Made by a program: the position numbers and the translations under genes
In this document: one piece after another, positions 17,571-25,845 of the stretch
Layout of the letters: every line of letters starts with the position of its first letter
Numbering within the stretch: the first letter of the stretch is position 1
NCBI RefSeq assembly: GCF_030010625.1
Contig: NZ_JASCXN010000006.1
Coordinates: forward strand, 62,001-126,000
From: Streptomyces sp. CC208A
GTDB taxonomy: Bacteria > Actinomycetota > Actinomycetes > Streptomycetales > Streptomycetaceae
Length of the DNA: 64,000 nt
Reading direction: 5' to 3'
The notes under the pieces: generated by a model
The model's input: only the letters and a program-made list of their open reading frames with translations
Database searches by the model: none
Told to the model about the DNA's origin: nothing

Positions 17571-18435
17571 TCCCGACACACGGGCCGCCGACTGGGTCCC
17601 CGACGCCGAGGCGGAGGCCGCCGAGGCAGAGGAGATGCCGCTGTCGCTGAGGCTGTCCATAGCGGACGCCCTCACGCTCGGCAACGCCACGTGCGGTTTC
17701 ATGGCGGTGTACTTCACCACCACGGGCATCCTCATCCCGCACCTCACCGGCAGCACGGAGACGGGCATGGCGCGCAACAGCGCCGCCACCGCCGTGATAC
17801 TGATGCTGTGCGCGGCGATCTTCGACCTCTTCGACGGCATCGTGGCGCGCAAGCTCCGCAGCTCGCCGATGGGCGCCGAGCTCGACAACCTGTCGGACCT
17901 GATCAGCTTCGGTCTGGCCCCGGCGTACTTCGTGCTCGTCTACGGCATGGTCGCGGACGACGCGCAGCAGAAGGTCTCGGCGGTCGCCGCGATCGTGGTG
18001 CTGCTCGCGGTGGTCCTGCGGCTCGCGCGGTTCTCCTGCGTGACGATGAAGGACGGCATGTTCCAGGGCATGCCGAGCCCCTTCGGCGCGCTGACGGTGG
18101 TCTCGATCATCCTGCTTGAGCTGCCGTTCATCCCGACGCTGCTCGCGATCATCGGCACGGCGTGGCTGATGGTGAGCCGGGTCGAGTACCCGAAGCCGCG
18201 GGGCGTCCTCGCCGCCGCCATGCTCAGCTGGATCATCGGAGCGATGGCCATGCTGGCCGCCTGGGCCTTCGACGCCCCGGGCGGGGCGTTCCTCCTCCAG
18301 ACCGGCTGTGCCCTCCAGGTCGTGCTGGGCGCCGTGATCCCCCTCTTCGCGACGGCCCGCCGAGTGAACACCTTCCGCGGCAACCGCCGCGAGATCCGGG
18401 AGGCCCGGCAGGCGGAGGCGGCGCAGCTGCGCTGA
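17557..18435 (+). CDS. pssA: CDP-diacylglycerol--serine O-phosphatidyltransferase
   Basis: An integral membrane enzyme making phosphatidylserine from CDP-diacylglycerol and serine. Its product is the substrate of the upstream decarboxylase. The 292-residue protein carries the CDP-alcohol phosphotransferase signature DGIVARKLRSSPMGAELDNL followed by SD, and about eight hydrophobic segments. The start is uncertain: a TTG in the psd overlap is given here, and a GTG two codons later is equally plausible. The basic, soluble tail (RRVNTFRGNRREIREARQA) is cytoplasmic. It is followed at once by a strong convergent terminator. Confidence 0.95.
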   Translation: MTVIDPDTRAADWVPDAEAEAAEAEEMPLSLRLSIADALTLGNATCGFMAVYFTTTGILIPHLTGSTETGMARNSAATAVILMLCAAIFDLFDGIVARKLRSSPMGAELDNLSDLISFGLAPAYFVLVYGMVADDAQQKVSAVAAIVVLLAVVLRLARFSCVTMKDGMFQGMPSPFGALTVVSIILLELPFIPTLLAIIGTAWLMVSRVEYPKPRGVLAAAMLSWIIGAMAMLAAWAFDAPGGAFLLQTGCALQVVLGAVIPLFATARRVNTFRGNRREIREARQAEAAQLR

Positions 18436-18457
18436 CGCCGCCGGGCAGGGACGGAGG

Positions 18458-18493
18458 CGAAGGGCCCGGAAGCGAGAGCTTCCGGGCCCTTCG
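18458..18493. terminator. Strong convergent terminator
   Basis: A perfect 16-bp stem (18458-18473 with 18478-18493) is capped by a GAGA tetraloop. It lies between convergent pssA and the double-GNAT gene, directly abutting the latter's stop codon. Confidence 0.9.
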
Positions 18494-19474
18494 TCATGCC
18501 AGGACCTTGTAGTAGAGGGTGGTGGCCCGCAGGGTGCCGCCGGGGTCGGCGGCGTATGCCGGGATCGTGCCGGCCGGGGTCCAGCCGGCGCCCCGGTAGA
18601 GCCGCTCGGCGGGACTGCCGGTCTGGGTGTCCAGGACGAGGAGGGTGAGGCCGGTGGCGGCCGCGTGGGCCTCGGCCGCGGCAAGGAGACGGCGGCCCAG
18701 GCCCCGGCCGCGGGCGGAGCGGTGGACGAGGAGCCGGGCGATCTCGCCGCGGTGGCGGCCGTTGGCCGTGGCGGTACGCAGGAGGGTGACGGCCCCGGTC
18801 ACGGCGCCGTCCGGCCCGAAGGCCGCCCACACGTCCCGGCCGTCGGCGGCCCCGGCCCACCAGACGGCCGCCTCCGCGGGCTCCAGGGGCGCCAGGAAGC
18901 CGACCGAGGCGCCGCCGTCGACGGCGTCCACGAGCAGGGCCCCGAGGGCGTCGGCGTGCGCCCGTACGGCCTCCGGGGCGAGGAGCTCGACGCGGTCGCC
19001 GGGCTCGATCCGCTTCTCCAGGCAGAGCAGGCCCGGCCGGTCGTCCCAGGGCTCGGCGTCCTCGAAGCCGAGCCGCCGGTAGAGGGCGAGGGGGCCCCGC
19101 CGCCACTCCCAGACGGTGAGCCGCACGGCCCGCGCCCCCGCCGCGGCGGCCCTGCGCAGCGCCTCGCCCATCAGCGCCCCGGCCAGCCCCCGCCCGCGGG
19201 CCTCCGGCTCCACCCACAGCCGCTTGATCTCGGGCACGGCCCCGGCCTTCAGGACCAGGCACCCGGCCGGCGCCGGCGCCCCCGGCGCGGTGGCGAGCAG
19301 GACGGTGTCGGCGGCGAAGGCGGCGGGGTCCTCGGCCTCGGCACGGCGGGCGGCCGGCAGACCGGCGGGGCCGGCCGGGGCTGCGCCCTTCTCGGTCTCG
19401 GTGGCGAGGTGGTAGGCGGTGAGCAGGGCGGGCAGGCGGGGGTGGGCGGCGTTCTCCTCGATCATCACGTGCAT
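18494..19474 (-). CDS. Double-domain GNAT family N-acetyltransferase
   Basis: A 326-residue protein with two GNAT acetyl-CoA-binding domains in tandem. Domain 1 (about 1-170) has the pyrophosphate-binding loop RLWVEPEARGRGLAGALM and LYRRLGFEDAEPW. Domain 2 (about 180-326) has RLLVHRSARGRGLGRRLL and LYRGAGWTPAG. Fused GNATs are common in Streptomyces and the substrate cannot be read from sequence. The start MHVMIEENA is given; a Met three codons later is equally possible. It shares a direction with the winged-helix gene but is separated from it by about 65 bp. Confidence 0.9.
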   Translation of the reverse strand: MHVMIEENAAHPRLPALLTAYHLATETEKGAAPAGPAGLPAARRAEAEDPAAFAADTVLLATAPGAPAPAGCLVLKAGAVPEIKRLWVEPEARGRGLAGALMGEALRRAAAAGARAVRLTVWEWRRGPLALYRRLGFEDAEPWDDRPGLLCLEKRIEPGDRVELLAPEAVRAHADALGALLVDAVDGGASVGFLAPLEPAEAAVWWAGAADGRDVWAAFGPDGAVTGAVTLLRTATANGRHRGEIARLLVHRSARGRGLGRRLLAAAEAHAAATGLTLLVLDTQTGSPAERLYRGAGWTPAGTIPAYAADPGGTLRATTLYYKVLA

Positions 19475-19539
19475 GACCGCAGGATCACACCGGCAGGTTT
19501 CCGCCAGGTGACACGGCGGCCGGGGAGCGCGAGGCACGG

Positions 19540-20637
19540 TCAGGCGGACGCGGCCAGGCGGACGCGGTCGCTCGCGCGGCCGGTCAGGAAGGAGGCCAGG
19601 GCGGTGCCCTCCTCGGTCACGGCGGCGCGTTCCGCCCGGGAGAAGGGCCGGAGGGGGGTGACGACGAGGACGGAGTCCTTCAGGGTCCAGGTGGCGGAGA
19701 CCCGGCCGTCGACCAGGGCGACGCGCTCGCCGGCGACGGAGAGCCCGCGGTGGGCGTCGTCGATGATCCGGCTCCGGTCCTGGTAGCCGAGGACCGCGTT
19801 GTCGAAGGCGGGCAGGAACCGCACGGGGGCGGGGGTGTCCGGGGCCGGGCGGGGCGCGTCCGGGAGGTCGAGGAGTTCGCGGCCCCGCTCGTCGCGGAAG
19901 GCGACGAGTTCGCCGCGTGCGGCCCTGACGGCGGCGGGGAGGCCGGTCAGGCCGCACCAGGCGCGCAGGTCGGCGGAGGAGGCGGGCCCGAAGGCGGCGA
20001 GGTAGCGGCGGAGGAGGGTCTGCCCGACGGGGTCGGTGCCGTCCTCGGGAAGCGGGGGGACCTCGCGGCCCAGCCAGCCCGCGAGGGTCTGGTTGCGGAC
20101 CCCGGCCCTGGCCCCCCACAGGCCGCGCGGGGGCAGCTGGGCCATCGGGACGACGCCCGCGACGAGCAGTTCGCCGAGGGCCCGGCGCGGGGGCCCGGGC
20201 CACCGGGGGGCGAGCGCCTCGACGAGTTCGGCCATGGTGCGGGGCGTGCCGTCGGCCATCACCGCGCGGCAGGCGGCGGCCAGCTCGTCCGGGTCGACCC
20301 CGGCGAGTTCGGCCCGGTAGGCGGTGAGGACCTTCTGCCGGAGCATGGCGTCGTGGCGGGCGCGCCAGGCGAGCGCGTCCTCGGCGGTGACGAGGTGGAC
20401 GGTGCGGCGCATCAGGTGGGTGCGGACCACCCGGCGCCCGGTCAGGAGCTCGTCCAGGGTCTCCGGGCGGAAGTCCCGCATCCGCGACCAGAGGCCGGTG
20501 AACGGCTCCTGCGGTTCCTGCGCCTGCATCCCGCACAGGTGGGCGACGACGTCGTGGGCCGGGGCGCCGGTGCGGTCGAGGAGGAACTGGCGGGCGAGGG
20601 CGGCGCGGTTCAGGGCACGGGCGGAGAGGACGGTCAT
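19540..20637 (-). CDS. Winged-helix DNA-binding domain protein (HTH_42/YcaQ-like)
   Basis: A 365-residue protein of the HTH_42 superfamily, which includes crosslink-repair glycosylases (AlkX/YcaQ) and relatives of unknown function. Recognisable segments are the N-terminal LNRAALARQFLLDR, the GMQAQEPQEPFTGLWSR box, RRVVRTHLMRRTVHLV, a winged-helix stretch near the middle, and the C-terminal RFLPAFDNAVLGYQDRSRI. I do not see the Gln-x-Asp catalytic motif I associate with AlkX glycosylases: the corresponding box reads QAQEPQ. A DNA-binding role is therefore safer than glycosylase. It lies downstream of the ABC importer operon but is separated from it by a strong hairpin. Confidence 0.88.
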   Translation of the reverse strand: MTVLSARALNRAALARQFLLDRTGAPAHDVVAHLCGMQAQEPQEPFTGLWSRMRDFRPETLDELLTGRRVVRTHLMRRTVHLVTAEDALAWRARHDAMLRQKVLTAYRAELAGVDPDELAAACRAVMADGTPRTMAELVEALAPRWPGPPRRALGELLVAGVVPMAQLPPRGLWGARAGVRNQTLAGWLGREVPPLPEDGTDPVGQTLLRRYLAAFGPASSADLRAWCGLTGLPAAVRAARGELVAFRDERGRELLDLPDAPRPAPDTPAPVRFLPAFDNAVLGYQDRSRIIDDAHRGLSVAGERVALVDGRVSATWTLKDSVLVVTPLRPFSRAERAAVTEEGTALASFLTGRASDRVRLAASA

Positions 20638-20648
20638 GGCCTCACGTT

Positions 20649-20687
20649 CCCACGGAAAGAGGACGGTTTCCGTCCTCTTTCCGTGGG
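20649..20687 (-). terminator. Perfect hairpin at the end of the ABC importer operon
   Basis: An 18-bp perfect inverted repeat (20649-20666 with 20670-20687) closes a TTT loop, just after the substrate-binding-protein gene and 12 bp before the winged-helix gene. It is best read as the importer operon's terminator, although its placement would also suit attenuation of the winged-helix gene. Confidence 0.8.
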
Positions 20688-20721
20688 TCGTCGTCCGTTT
20701 CAGGAGCGGGTCAGGGGCGGG

Positions 20722-21990
20722 TCAGGGCGTGTAGCTCTTCGCCGCCTCGGAGACGAAGGGCTGCCGGACCGTGCGCATGCCGCCGGGGGCCTTCTTGTCG
20801 GGCTGGAGGATGACGGAGTGGCGCGAGGAGGGGGACTTCGGGTCGCTGAAGTCGTGGGTCATGCCGAAGCCGGGGTCGTGGGCGCTCAGGATGAGGAGCG
20901 CCTTGGCGACGCCCTCCCGGCTGAGGTCCTCCTTCTGGCACGCCTTCTTCAGGATCTCGCCGAAGGCCGCCGCGGCGGTCCAGCCGGCGACGACGCCGTT
21001 GTCGAGGCCGTCGTCCGGGTAGGCGGCCGCGTAGTCGGCGGCGAGCTTCTTCGCCGCGGGGGCGTCGGCGCCGATCGGGAGGCTCGGGGAGGCGAACCAG
21101 TACATCTTCTCCAGGGCCGGGCCCGCCTGCGTGCCCAGGAGCTGGGGTGCGAAGGCCGAGTTGTTGCCGACGACGGGGACGCGCAGGCCGGTCGCGGCGG
21201 CGACGCCGACCAGGGAGGCGGCCTGGCGGGGGCCCGCGCTGACGAGCACCGCCTTCACCCCGGCCTGCTTGAGCGCCGAGACCTGCGCCGACATGTCGTT
21301 GTCGGTGGGCTTGATCTTCTGCTCGACGATGGTCAGACCGGCCTGCTCGGCGGCGTACTTCGAGCCCTTGAGGGCGTTCTCCCCGTAGTCGCCCTCGAAG
21401 TAGACGTGCCCGAGCTTGTCGCCCTTCGTGAGGCCCTTCTCGGTGACGAGGAAGTCGACGGCGTTGATCGTCTCGACGTCGTAGGTGGAGCCGAGGACGC
21501 GGATGTACGGGGAGCCGAGGAGCGAGGCCGACCAGGCCTGGGGGATCACCAGGCCCTTGTCCTGGCCGTCGACGCGCTGCTTGACGGCGGCGACGAACGG
21601 GGAGCCGATGAACTGGGCGTACCCGATGACCTTCGGCTCCAGCTCGGTGTAGGCGGCGAGCGCCTTCTGCGGGTCGTAGCCGTGGTCGCGGACGGTCAGC
21701 TCCAGCTTCCGGCCGCAGATGCCGCCGGCGGCGTTGACCTGCTTCACGTACAGCTGCTGGGCCTGGGTGACGCTCTTGCCGAGGGTGGCGTACACGCCGG
21801 TCATGTCGGTGAGCGCGCCGATCGCGATGGTGGTGTCGGTGACGCCCTCGCCGGTCTTCACCCCGCCCGCCCCGGTCTGCTCGCCGTCGCCGGTCTTCGC
21901 CTTGGAGCTGCATCCGGCGGCGGTGAGCGCGGCCAGCGTCGCGAGCGTCGCGGCGAGGCCCCGCACGGCCGCCTGTCGTCTGTGCTTCAT
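20722..21990 (-). CDS. livK: ABC transporter substrate-binding lipoprotein (branched-chain amino acid / amide type)
   Basis: A 422-residue extracytoplasmic receptor. Its lipoprotein signal is MKHRRQAAVRGLAATLATLA followed by the lipobox LTAAGC, with Cys27 as the anchor. The mature part is a type-I periplasmic-binding fold of the Leu/Ile/Val family (IAIGALTDMTGVYATLGKS, VNAAGGICGRKLELTVRDHG, GDYGENALKGSKYAAEQAG). Substrate cannot be fixed from sequence; branched-chain amino acids, amides or aromatic compounds are all handled by this family. It is the last gene of a five-gene importer operon and its start overlaps the permease stop by four bases. Confidence 0.93.
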   Translation of the reverse strand: MKHRRQAAVRGLAATLATLAALTAAGCSSKAKTGDGEQTGAGGVKTGEGVTDTTIAIGALTDMTGVYATLGKSVTQAQQLYVKQVNAAGGICGRKLELTVRDHGYDPQKALAAYTELEPKVIGYAQFIGSPFVAAVKQRVDGQDKGLVIPQAWSASLLGSPYIRVLGSTYDVETINAVDFLVTEKGLTKGDKLGHVYFEGDYGENALKGSKYAAEQAGLTIVEQKIKPTDNDMSAQVSALKQAGVKAVLVSAGPRQAASLVGVAAATGLRVPVVGNNSAFAPQLLGTQAGPALEKMYWFASPSLPIGADAPAAKKLAADYAAAYPDDGLDNGVVAGWTAAAAFGEILKKACQKEDLSREGVAKALLILSAHDPGFGMTHDFSDPKSPSSRHSVILQPDKKAPGGMRTVRQPFVSEAAKSYTP

Positions 21991-23054
21991 CGTGTCTCCC
22001 CTGAGGGTCGGTGGAACGGGGTGCGCGCGACGAGCCTCGCGAGGCCGCCGGGCAGGAAGAGGACGACGCCGACGACGGCGGCGCCGTAGAGGTAGCGGGC
22101 CGCCTCGCCGGGGGCGATGCCGCCGGTGCCGGGGGCGGAGACCAGCGGCAGGGCCTCGGCGTACCGGCCGAGGAGCTGCGGAAGCAGGGCGACGAAGACC
22201 CCGCCCGCGACGGCCCCGGCGACGGAGCCGAGCCCGCCGATGACGATCATCGCCAGGTACTCCAGGGAGAGCGCCATGCCGAAGTACTCGGGCACGGTCC
22301 GCTGGAAGACCAGGGCGAGCAGGACGCCGGCGAGGCCCGCGTACATGGAGGAGAGGACGAAGACGGCGGCGCGGTGCCGGGCGACGGGGATGCCCATCAC
22401 GCCGGCGGCGATCCGGTGGTCGCGGATGGCGTTCATGGCGCGCCCGGGGCGGCCCCTGAGCACCCCGCGGGCGAAGAGGACGCCGGCGAGGAGGAGGGCG
22501 AGCCCCAGGTACCAGAGCTTCTCCAGGGCGCCGAACGGCACCTGGGCGACGAGGAGTTCGGTGTCGTCGAAGGTGAGGCCGAAGAGACTGAGCGGGGGGA
22601 CGGCGCGGCCGTTGTAGCCGCCGGTGAGGCCGTGGGCGTTGAAGAGGACGTGCTGGCCGATGAAGATCAGCGCGAGGGTGGCGATGCCGAGGTACGCGCC
22701 GTGCAGCCGCCCCGCGATGGGGCTGAAGATCCCGCCCGCGAGGCCCGCGAGGCCGACGGCGAGGACGGCGGCGAGCCAGCCGGGCAGGCCGAGGCCGGTG
22801 AGCCCGTCGGTGCCGTCACCGGCCAGGGCGCAGTAGCCGTAGGCGCCGACGGCGAGGAAGAAGGCGTGCCCCATGGAGAGCTGGCCGGTGGCGCCGGTGA
22901 GGAGGTTGATGCCGAGGGCGCCGAGGGCGGCGGCCATGGCGAACAGCCCGGCCTGGAGCCAGAACCGCTCCAGGTAGAAGGGGAGGGCGAGGAGCAGCAG
23001 GGCCGCGGCGGTCCAGGCGTACGCCTTCGCGGGGATCTTGAGGCGCTCAGACAC
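21987..23054 (-). CDS. livM: Branched-chain-type ABC permease, LivM-like
   Basis: A 355-residue membrane protein with about nine to ten hydrophobic segments. It shows the LivM hallmarks LGALGINLLTGATGQLSMGH and the EAA-like coupling loop MNAIRDHRIAAGVMGIPVAR (about 220-240), followed by LEYLAMIVIGGLGSVAGAV. It forms the channel with the LivH-like partner encoded just before it. The 3' end overlaps the receptor gene and the 5' end overlaps the livH-like gene by eight bases, so translation is coupled throughout. The N-terminus is short and starts with ATG. Confidence 0.94.
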   Translation of the reverse strand: MSERLKIPAKAYAWTAAALLLLALPFYLERFWLQAGLFAMAAALGALGINLLTGATGQLSMGHAFFLAVGAYGYCALAGDGTDGLTGLGLPGWLAAVLAVGLAGLAGGIFSPIAGRLHGAYLGIATLALIFIGQHVLFNAHGLTGGYNGRAVPPLSLFGLTFDDTELLVAQVPFGALEKLWYLGLALLLAGVLFARGVLRGRPGRAMNAIRDHRIAAGVMGIPVARHRAAVFVLSSMYAGLAGVLLALVFQRTVPEYFGMALSLEYLAMIVIGGLGSVAGAVAGGVFVALLPQLLGRYAEALPLVSAPGTGGIAPGEAARYLYGAAVVGVVLFLPGGLARLVARTPFHRPSGETR

Positions 23055-23937
23055 GGGCGAGCTCCTTCGTGCCGAAGAGGCCGGCCGGGCGGATCAGCAG
23101 CACCACGACCATCACCAGGTACGGGGCGAGGTCGCCGATCCCGCGGCCGAGGAAGGCCAGGTCGGACTGGTAGCCGGTGGCGAGGGACTCGACGACGCCG
23201 ACGATCAGTCCGCCGGCGAGCGCCCCGGTGGTGGAGTCGAGGCCGCCGAGGATCGCGGCGGGGAAGGCCTTGAGGGCGGCCAGCGAGGTGCCGCGTTCCA
23301 GGCCGGGGGTGGGGAAGACGGTGAGGAAGAGCGCGGCGACCGCGGCGAGGGCTCCGGCGACCGCCCAGGCGCCGAGCGAGACCCGGCCGAGGCGGACGCC
23401 CATGAGGGCGGCGGTCTCCTGGTTCTCGGCGGCGGCCCGCATGGCGACGCCCCAGGAGGTGTACCGGAAGGCGAGGAGGAAGGCGGTGATGAGGAGGGCG
23501 GCGGCGAGCAGGGCGGCGATCCGGGTCTGCGCGATCGTCACCGGACCGAAGGTGACGACGGCGTCGCCCCACGGGTCGCCGAGGGCGAGGATGTCGGTGC
23601 CGATGCGGCGGGTCAGCTCGGTGGCGAGGAGGATGTCGACGCCGATGGTGACGATGGCGAGGACGCTGTGGTCCGCGCCCCGGTGGCGGCGCATCACCAG
23701 GAACTCGACGGCGGCGCCGACGACGGCCGCGCCCGCGGTGCCGACGGCCAGCGCGGGCCAGAAGCCGAGCGGTTCGTGCAGGACGGCGACGAGGTAGCCG
23801 CCGGCGAGGAGCAGGGAGGCATGGGCGAAGTTGACGACCTCGGTGGCGCGGAAGATGACGACGAAGCCGAGGGCGATGAGGGCGTAGACGGAGCCCAGCG
23901 AGAGCCCGTTGATGAGGAACTCGGCGAAGGTGCTCAC
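23047..23937 (-). CDS. livH: Branched-chain-type ABC permease, LivH-like
   Basis: A 296-residue permease of the LivH family with about eight membrane segments. It opens with FAEFLINGLSLGSVYALIAL and FRATEVVNFAHASLLLAGGY. The coupling loop is MRAAAENQETAALMGVRLGR, followed by AFPAAILGGLDSTTGALAGG. The GTG start is chosen because it overlaps the livG-like stop as GTGA and begins exactly where family similarity begins; the frame is open upstream but is noncoding there. It works with the LivM-like and two ATPase subunits. Confidence 0.94.
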   Translation of the reverse strand: MSTFAEFLINGLSLGSVYALIALGFVVIFRATEVVNFAHASLLLAGGYLVAVLHEPLGFWPALAVGTAGAAVVGAAVEFLVMRRHRGADHSVLAIVTIGVDILLATELTRRIGTDILALGDPWGDAVVTFGPVTIAQTRIAALLAAALLITAFLLAFRYTSWGVAMRAAAENQETAALMGVRLGRVSLGAWAVAGALAAVAALFLTVFPTPGLERGTSLAALKAFPAAILGGLDSTTGALAGGLIVGVVESLATGYQSDLAFLGRGIGDLAPYLVMVVVLLIRPAGLFGTKELARV

Positions 23938-24770
23938 GCGGCGGTCTCCTCTCCGAGGTAGGCGCGGACGACCGCCGGGTCGTTCTGTACGTCGGCGGGG
24001 CTGCCGTCGGCGATGCGGCGGCCGAATTCGAGGACGGTGACGGAGTCGGCGAGCCGCATGACCAGGCCCATGTCGTGCTCGACGAGCAGCACGGAGATGC
24101 CGAGGCCGTCGCGGACGCCGGCGATGACGGCGGCGGTGCGGCGGCGTTCGTCGGCGGTCATGCCGGCGACCGGTTCGTCGAGGAGGAGCAGGGTGGGCTC
24201 CATGCAGAGCGCGCGGGCCAGTTCGGCGAGCTTCTGCTGTCCGTACGGGAGCGAGCCCGCGGGTCGCGCGAGCTGGCCGCCGAGCCCGACGAAGTCGGCG
24301 ATCTCCCGGACGCGGGCCCGGTGCCGGGCCTCCTCGCGGGCGGCGGACGGCAGCCGGAGCCCGGCGGCGAGGAAGCCGGTGCGGGTGAGCCGGTGGCGGC
24401 CGAGCATCAGGCTGTCCTCGACGGTGGCGCGGGGCGGCAGGGCCAGGTTCTGGAAGATCCGGCCGACACCGAGTCCGGCGATCTTGTGCGGGGGCAGGTC
24501 GGTCAGCTCGTGCTCGCCGAGCCGTACGGAGCCGGAGGTGGCCCGGTACACGCCGGAGAGCACGTTGAAGCAGGTGGACTTGCCGGCCCCGTTGGGCCCG
24601 ATGAGGGCGTGCACGGTCCCGGGCCTGACGGTGAAGTCGACGCCGTCGAGGGCGGTGAGCCCGGCGAAGCGGACGGTCAGGCTGGTGACGGTGAGGGCGG
24701 GGACGTCGGGGCGGGCGGGGCTCGCCGGGCCGTCCGGGCCGTGGGGCGGCGGTGGTGCGGTGCTGCTCAT
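23934..24770 (-). CDS. livG: Branched-chain-type ABC ATPase, LivG-like
   Basis: A 278-residue nucleotide-binding subunit. Residues 1-24 are a Pro-rich leader. The Walker A is GPNGAGKST, the signature is PYGQQKLAELARAL and the Walker B is LLLLDEPVAGM with the switch His in LLVEHDMGLV. The LivG type is recognised from GVGRIFQNLALPP and the GMTADE/EHDMGLVM pairing. Its ATG overlaps the LivF-like stop by four bases and its own stop overlaps the LivH-like start, continuing the chain of coupled genes. Confidence 0.95.
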   Translation of the reverse strand: MSSTAPPPPHGPDGPASPARPDVPALTVTSLTVRFAGLTALDGVDFTVRPGTVHALIGPNGAGKSTCFNVLSGVYRATSGSVRLGEHELTDLPPHKIAGLGVGRIFQNLALPPRATVEDSLMLGRHRLTRTGFLAAGLRLPSAAREEARHRARVREIADFVGLGGQLARPAGSLPYGQQKLAELARALCMEPTLLLLDEPVAGMTADERRRTAAVIAGVRDGLGISVLLVEHDMGLVMRLADSVTVLEFGRRIADGSPADVQNDPAVVRAYLGEETAA

Positions 24771-25636
24771 CGGTTCTCCTTGCGACGGAGGCCCTGGAGG
24801 GGGATCCGGACGGGGATCCGGGCCTCTTCGTCCCAGCGGGACAGGACGGGGTGGACGGTCCGGGCGCGGGCCCCGTCCTCGGCGGCATCCGCGTCGACGA
24901 CGCCGAGATAGCGGCGGCGGACCTCGTCGGAGGCGGCGAGTTCGGCCGCCGGCCCCGAGAGGGTGACCTCGCCGACCTCCAGGACGTACGCGTGGGAGGC
25001 GAGCCGCAGCGCGAGCGCCGCGTTCTGCTCGACGAGGAGCACGGCCGTGCCCTGGGCGTTGATCTCCCGGACCGCGTCCGCGATGCGGGCCGCCATCAGC
25101 GGGGCGAGGCCGAGCGAGGGCTCGTCGAGGAGCAGCAGCTCCGGGGCGGCCATCAGGGCCCGGCCGACGGCGAGCATCTGCTGTTCGCCGCCGGAGAGCA
25201 GTCCCGCGGGCTGCCGGGCCCGGTCCGCGAGGACGGGGAACAGCTCGTGGACGCGGCGCAGGGCGGCGGCCTTCGCGGACCGGTCGCCGCGCCGGGCGAG
25301 TCCGCCGGCCCTCAGGTTGTCCTCGACCGTCATGCGGGCGAAGACCTGCCGGCCCTCGGGGACCTGGCAGACACCGGCGGCCACGACCCGGTCGGGCGGC
25401 AGCCCGTCGAGCGGCCGGCCGGCCGCGGCGACCGTGCCGGAGACCACGGCCCCGCCGTGGAACCGCAGGGTGCGCGAGACCGCCCGCAGCAGTGTGGACT
25501 TGCCGGCGCCGTTGCCGCCGAGGACGGTGACGACCGTGCCCGCGGGCACGGTCAGCGAGACGCGCCGCAGGGCGTGCACCGGTCCGTAGCCCGCCGTCAG
25601 GTCCGTCACCTCGAGGGCGGGTGCGGTACCTCCCAT
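24767..25636 (-). CDS. livF: Branched-chain-type ABC ATPase, LivF-like (first gene of the operon)
   Basis: A 289-residue nucleotide-binding subunit with Walker A GGNGAGKST, the LivF-type VCQVPEGRQVFARMTVEDNL, signature LLSGGEQQMLAVGRAL and Walker B LLLLDEPSLGLAP. Family members end near residue 250. Here the tail continues as RRRYLGVVDADAAEDGARA and a basic segment, which looks like a lineage extension. It is the promoter-proximal gene of the five-gene importer operon. The upstream 200 bp is shared with the divergent PucR-type regulator, a likely controller by position. Confidence 0.94.
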   Translation of the reverse strand: MGGTAPALEVTDLTAGYGPVHALRRVSLTVPAGTVVTVLGGNGAGKSTLLRAVSRTLRFHGGAVVSGTVAAAGRPLDGLPPDRVVAAGVCQVPEGRQVFARMTVEDNLRAGGLARRGDRSAKAAALRRVHELFPVLADRARQPAGLLSGGEQQMLAVGRALMAAPELLLLDEPSLGLAPLMAARIADAVREINAQGTAVLLVEQNAALALRLASHAYVLEVGEVTLSGPAAELAASDEVRRRYLGVVDADAAEDGARARTVHPVLSRWDEEARIPVRIPLQGLRRKENR

Positions 25637-25845
25637 GACTCCCCTTTTCCCGGCCGCCGTTGTTACTCGTGCGTGCTACTCGGCCGTTCGGTGGCGCTCA
25701 CCCCAGCACCGCGCCGGACCGTCCGTCCACGGCCGGCGGCGGAAACGCTGCCGGTGACCAGCGGGGCCGCCGGACGGCTGTGCACCCGCACAACACCGCG
25801 CGTCAGGGCGTTGCCGTCGGGGGCGGGGCGGTGGATGCTCCCGGC

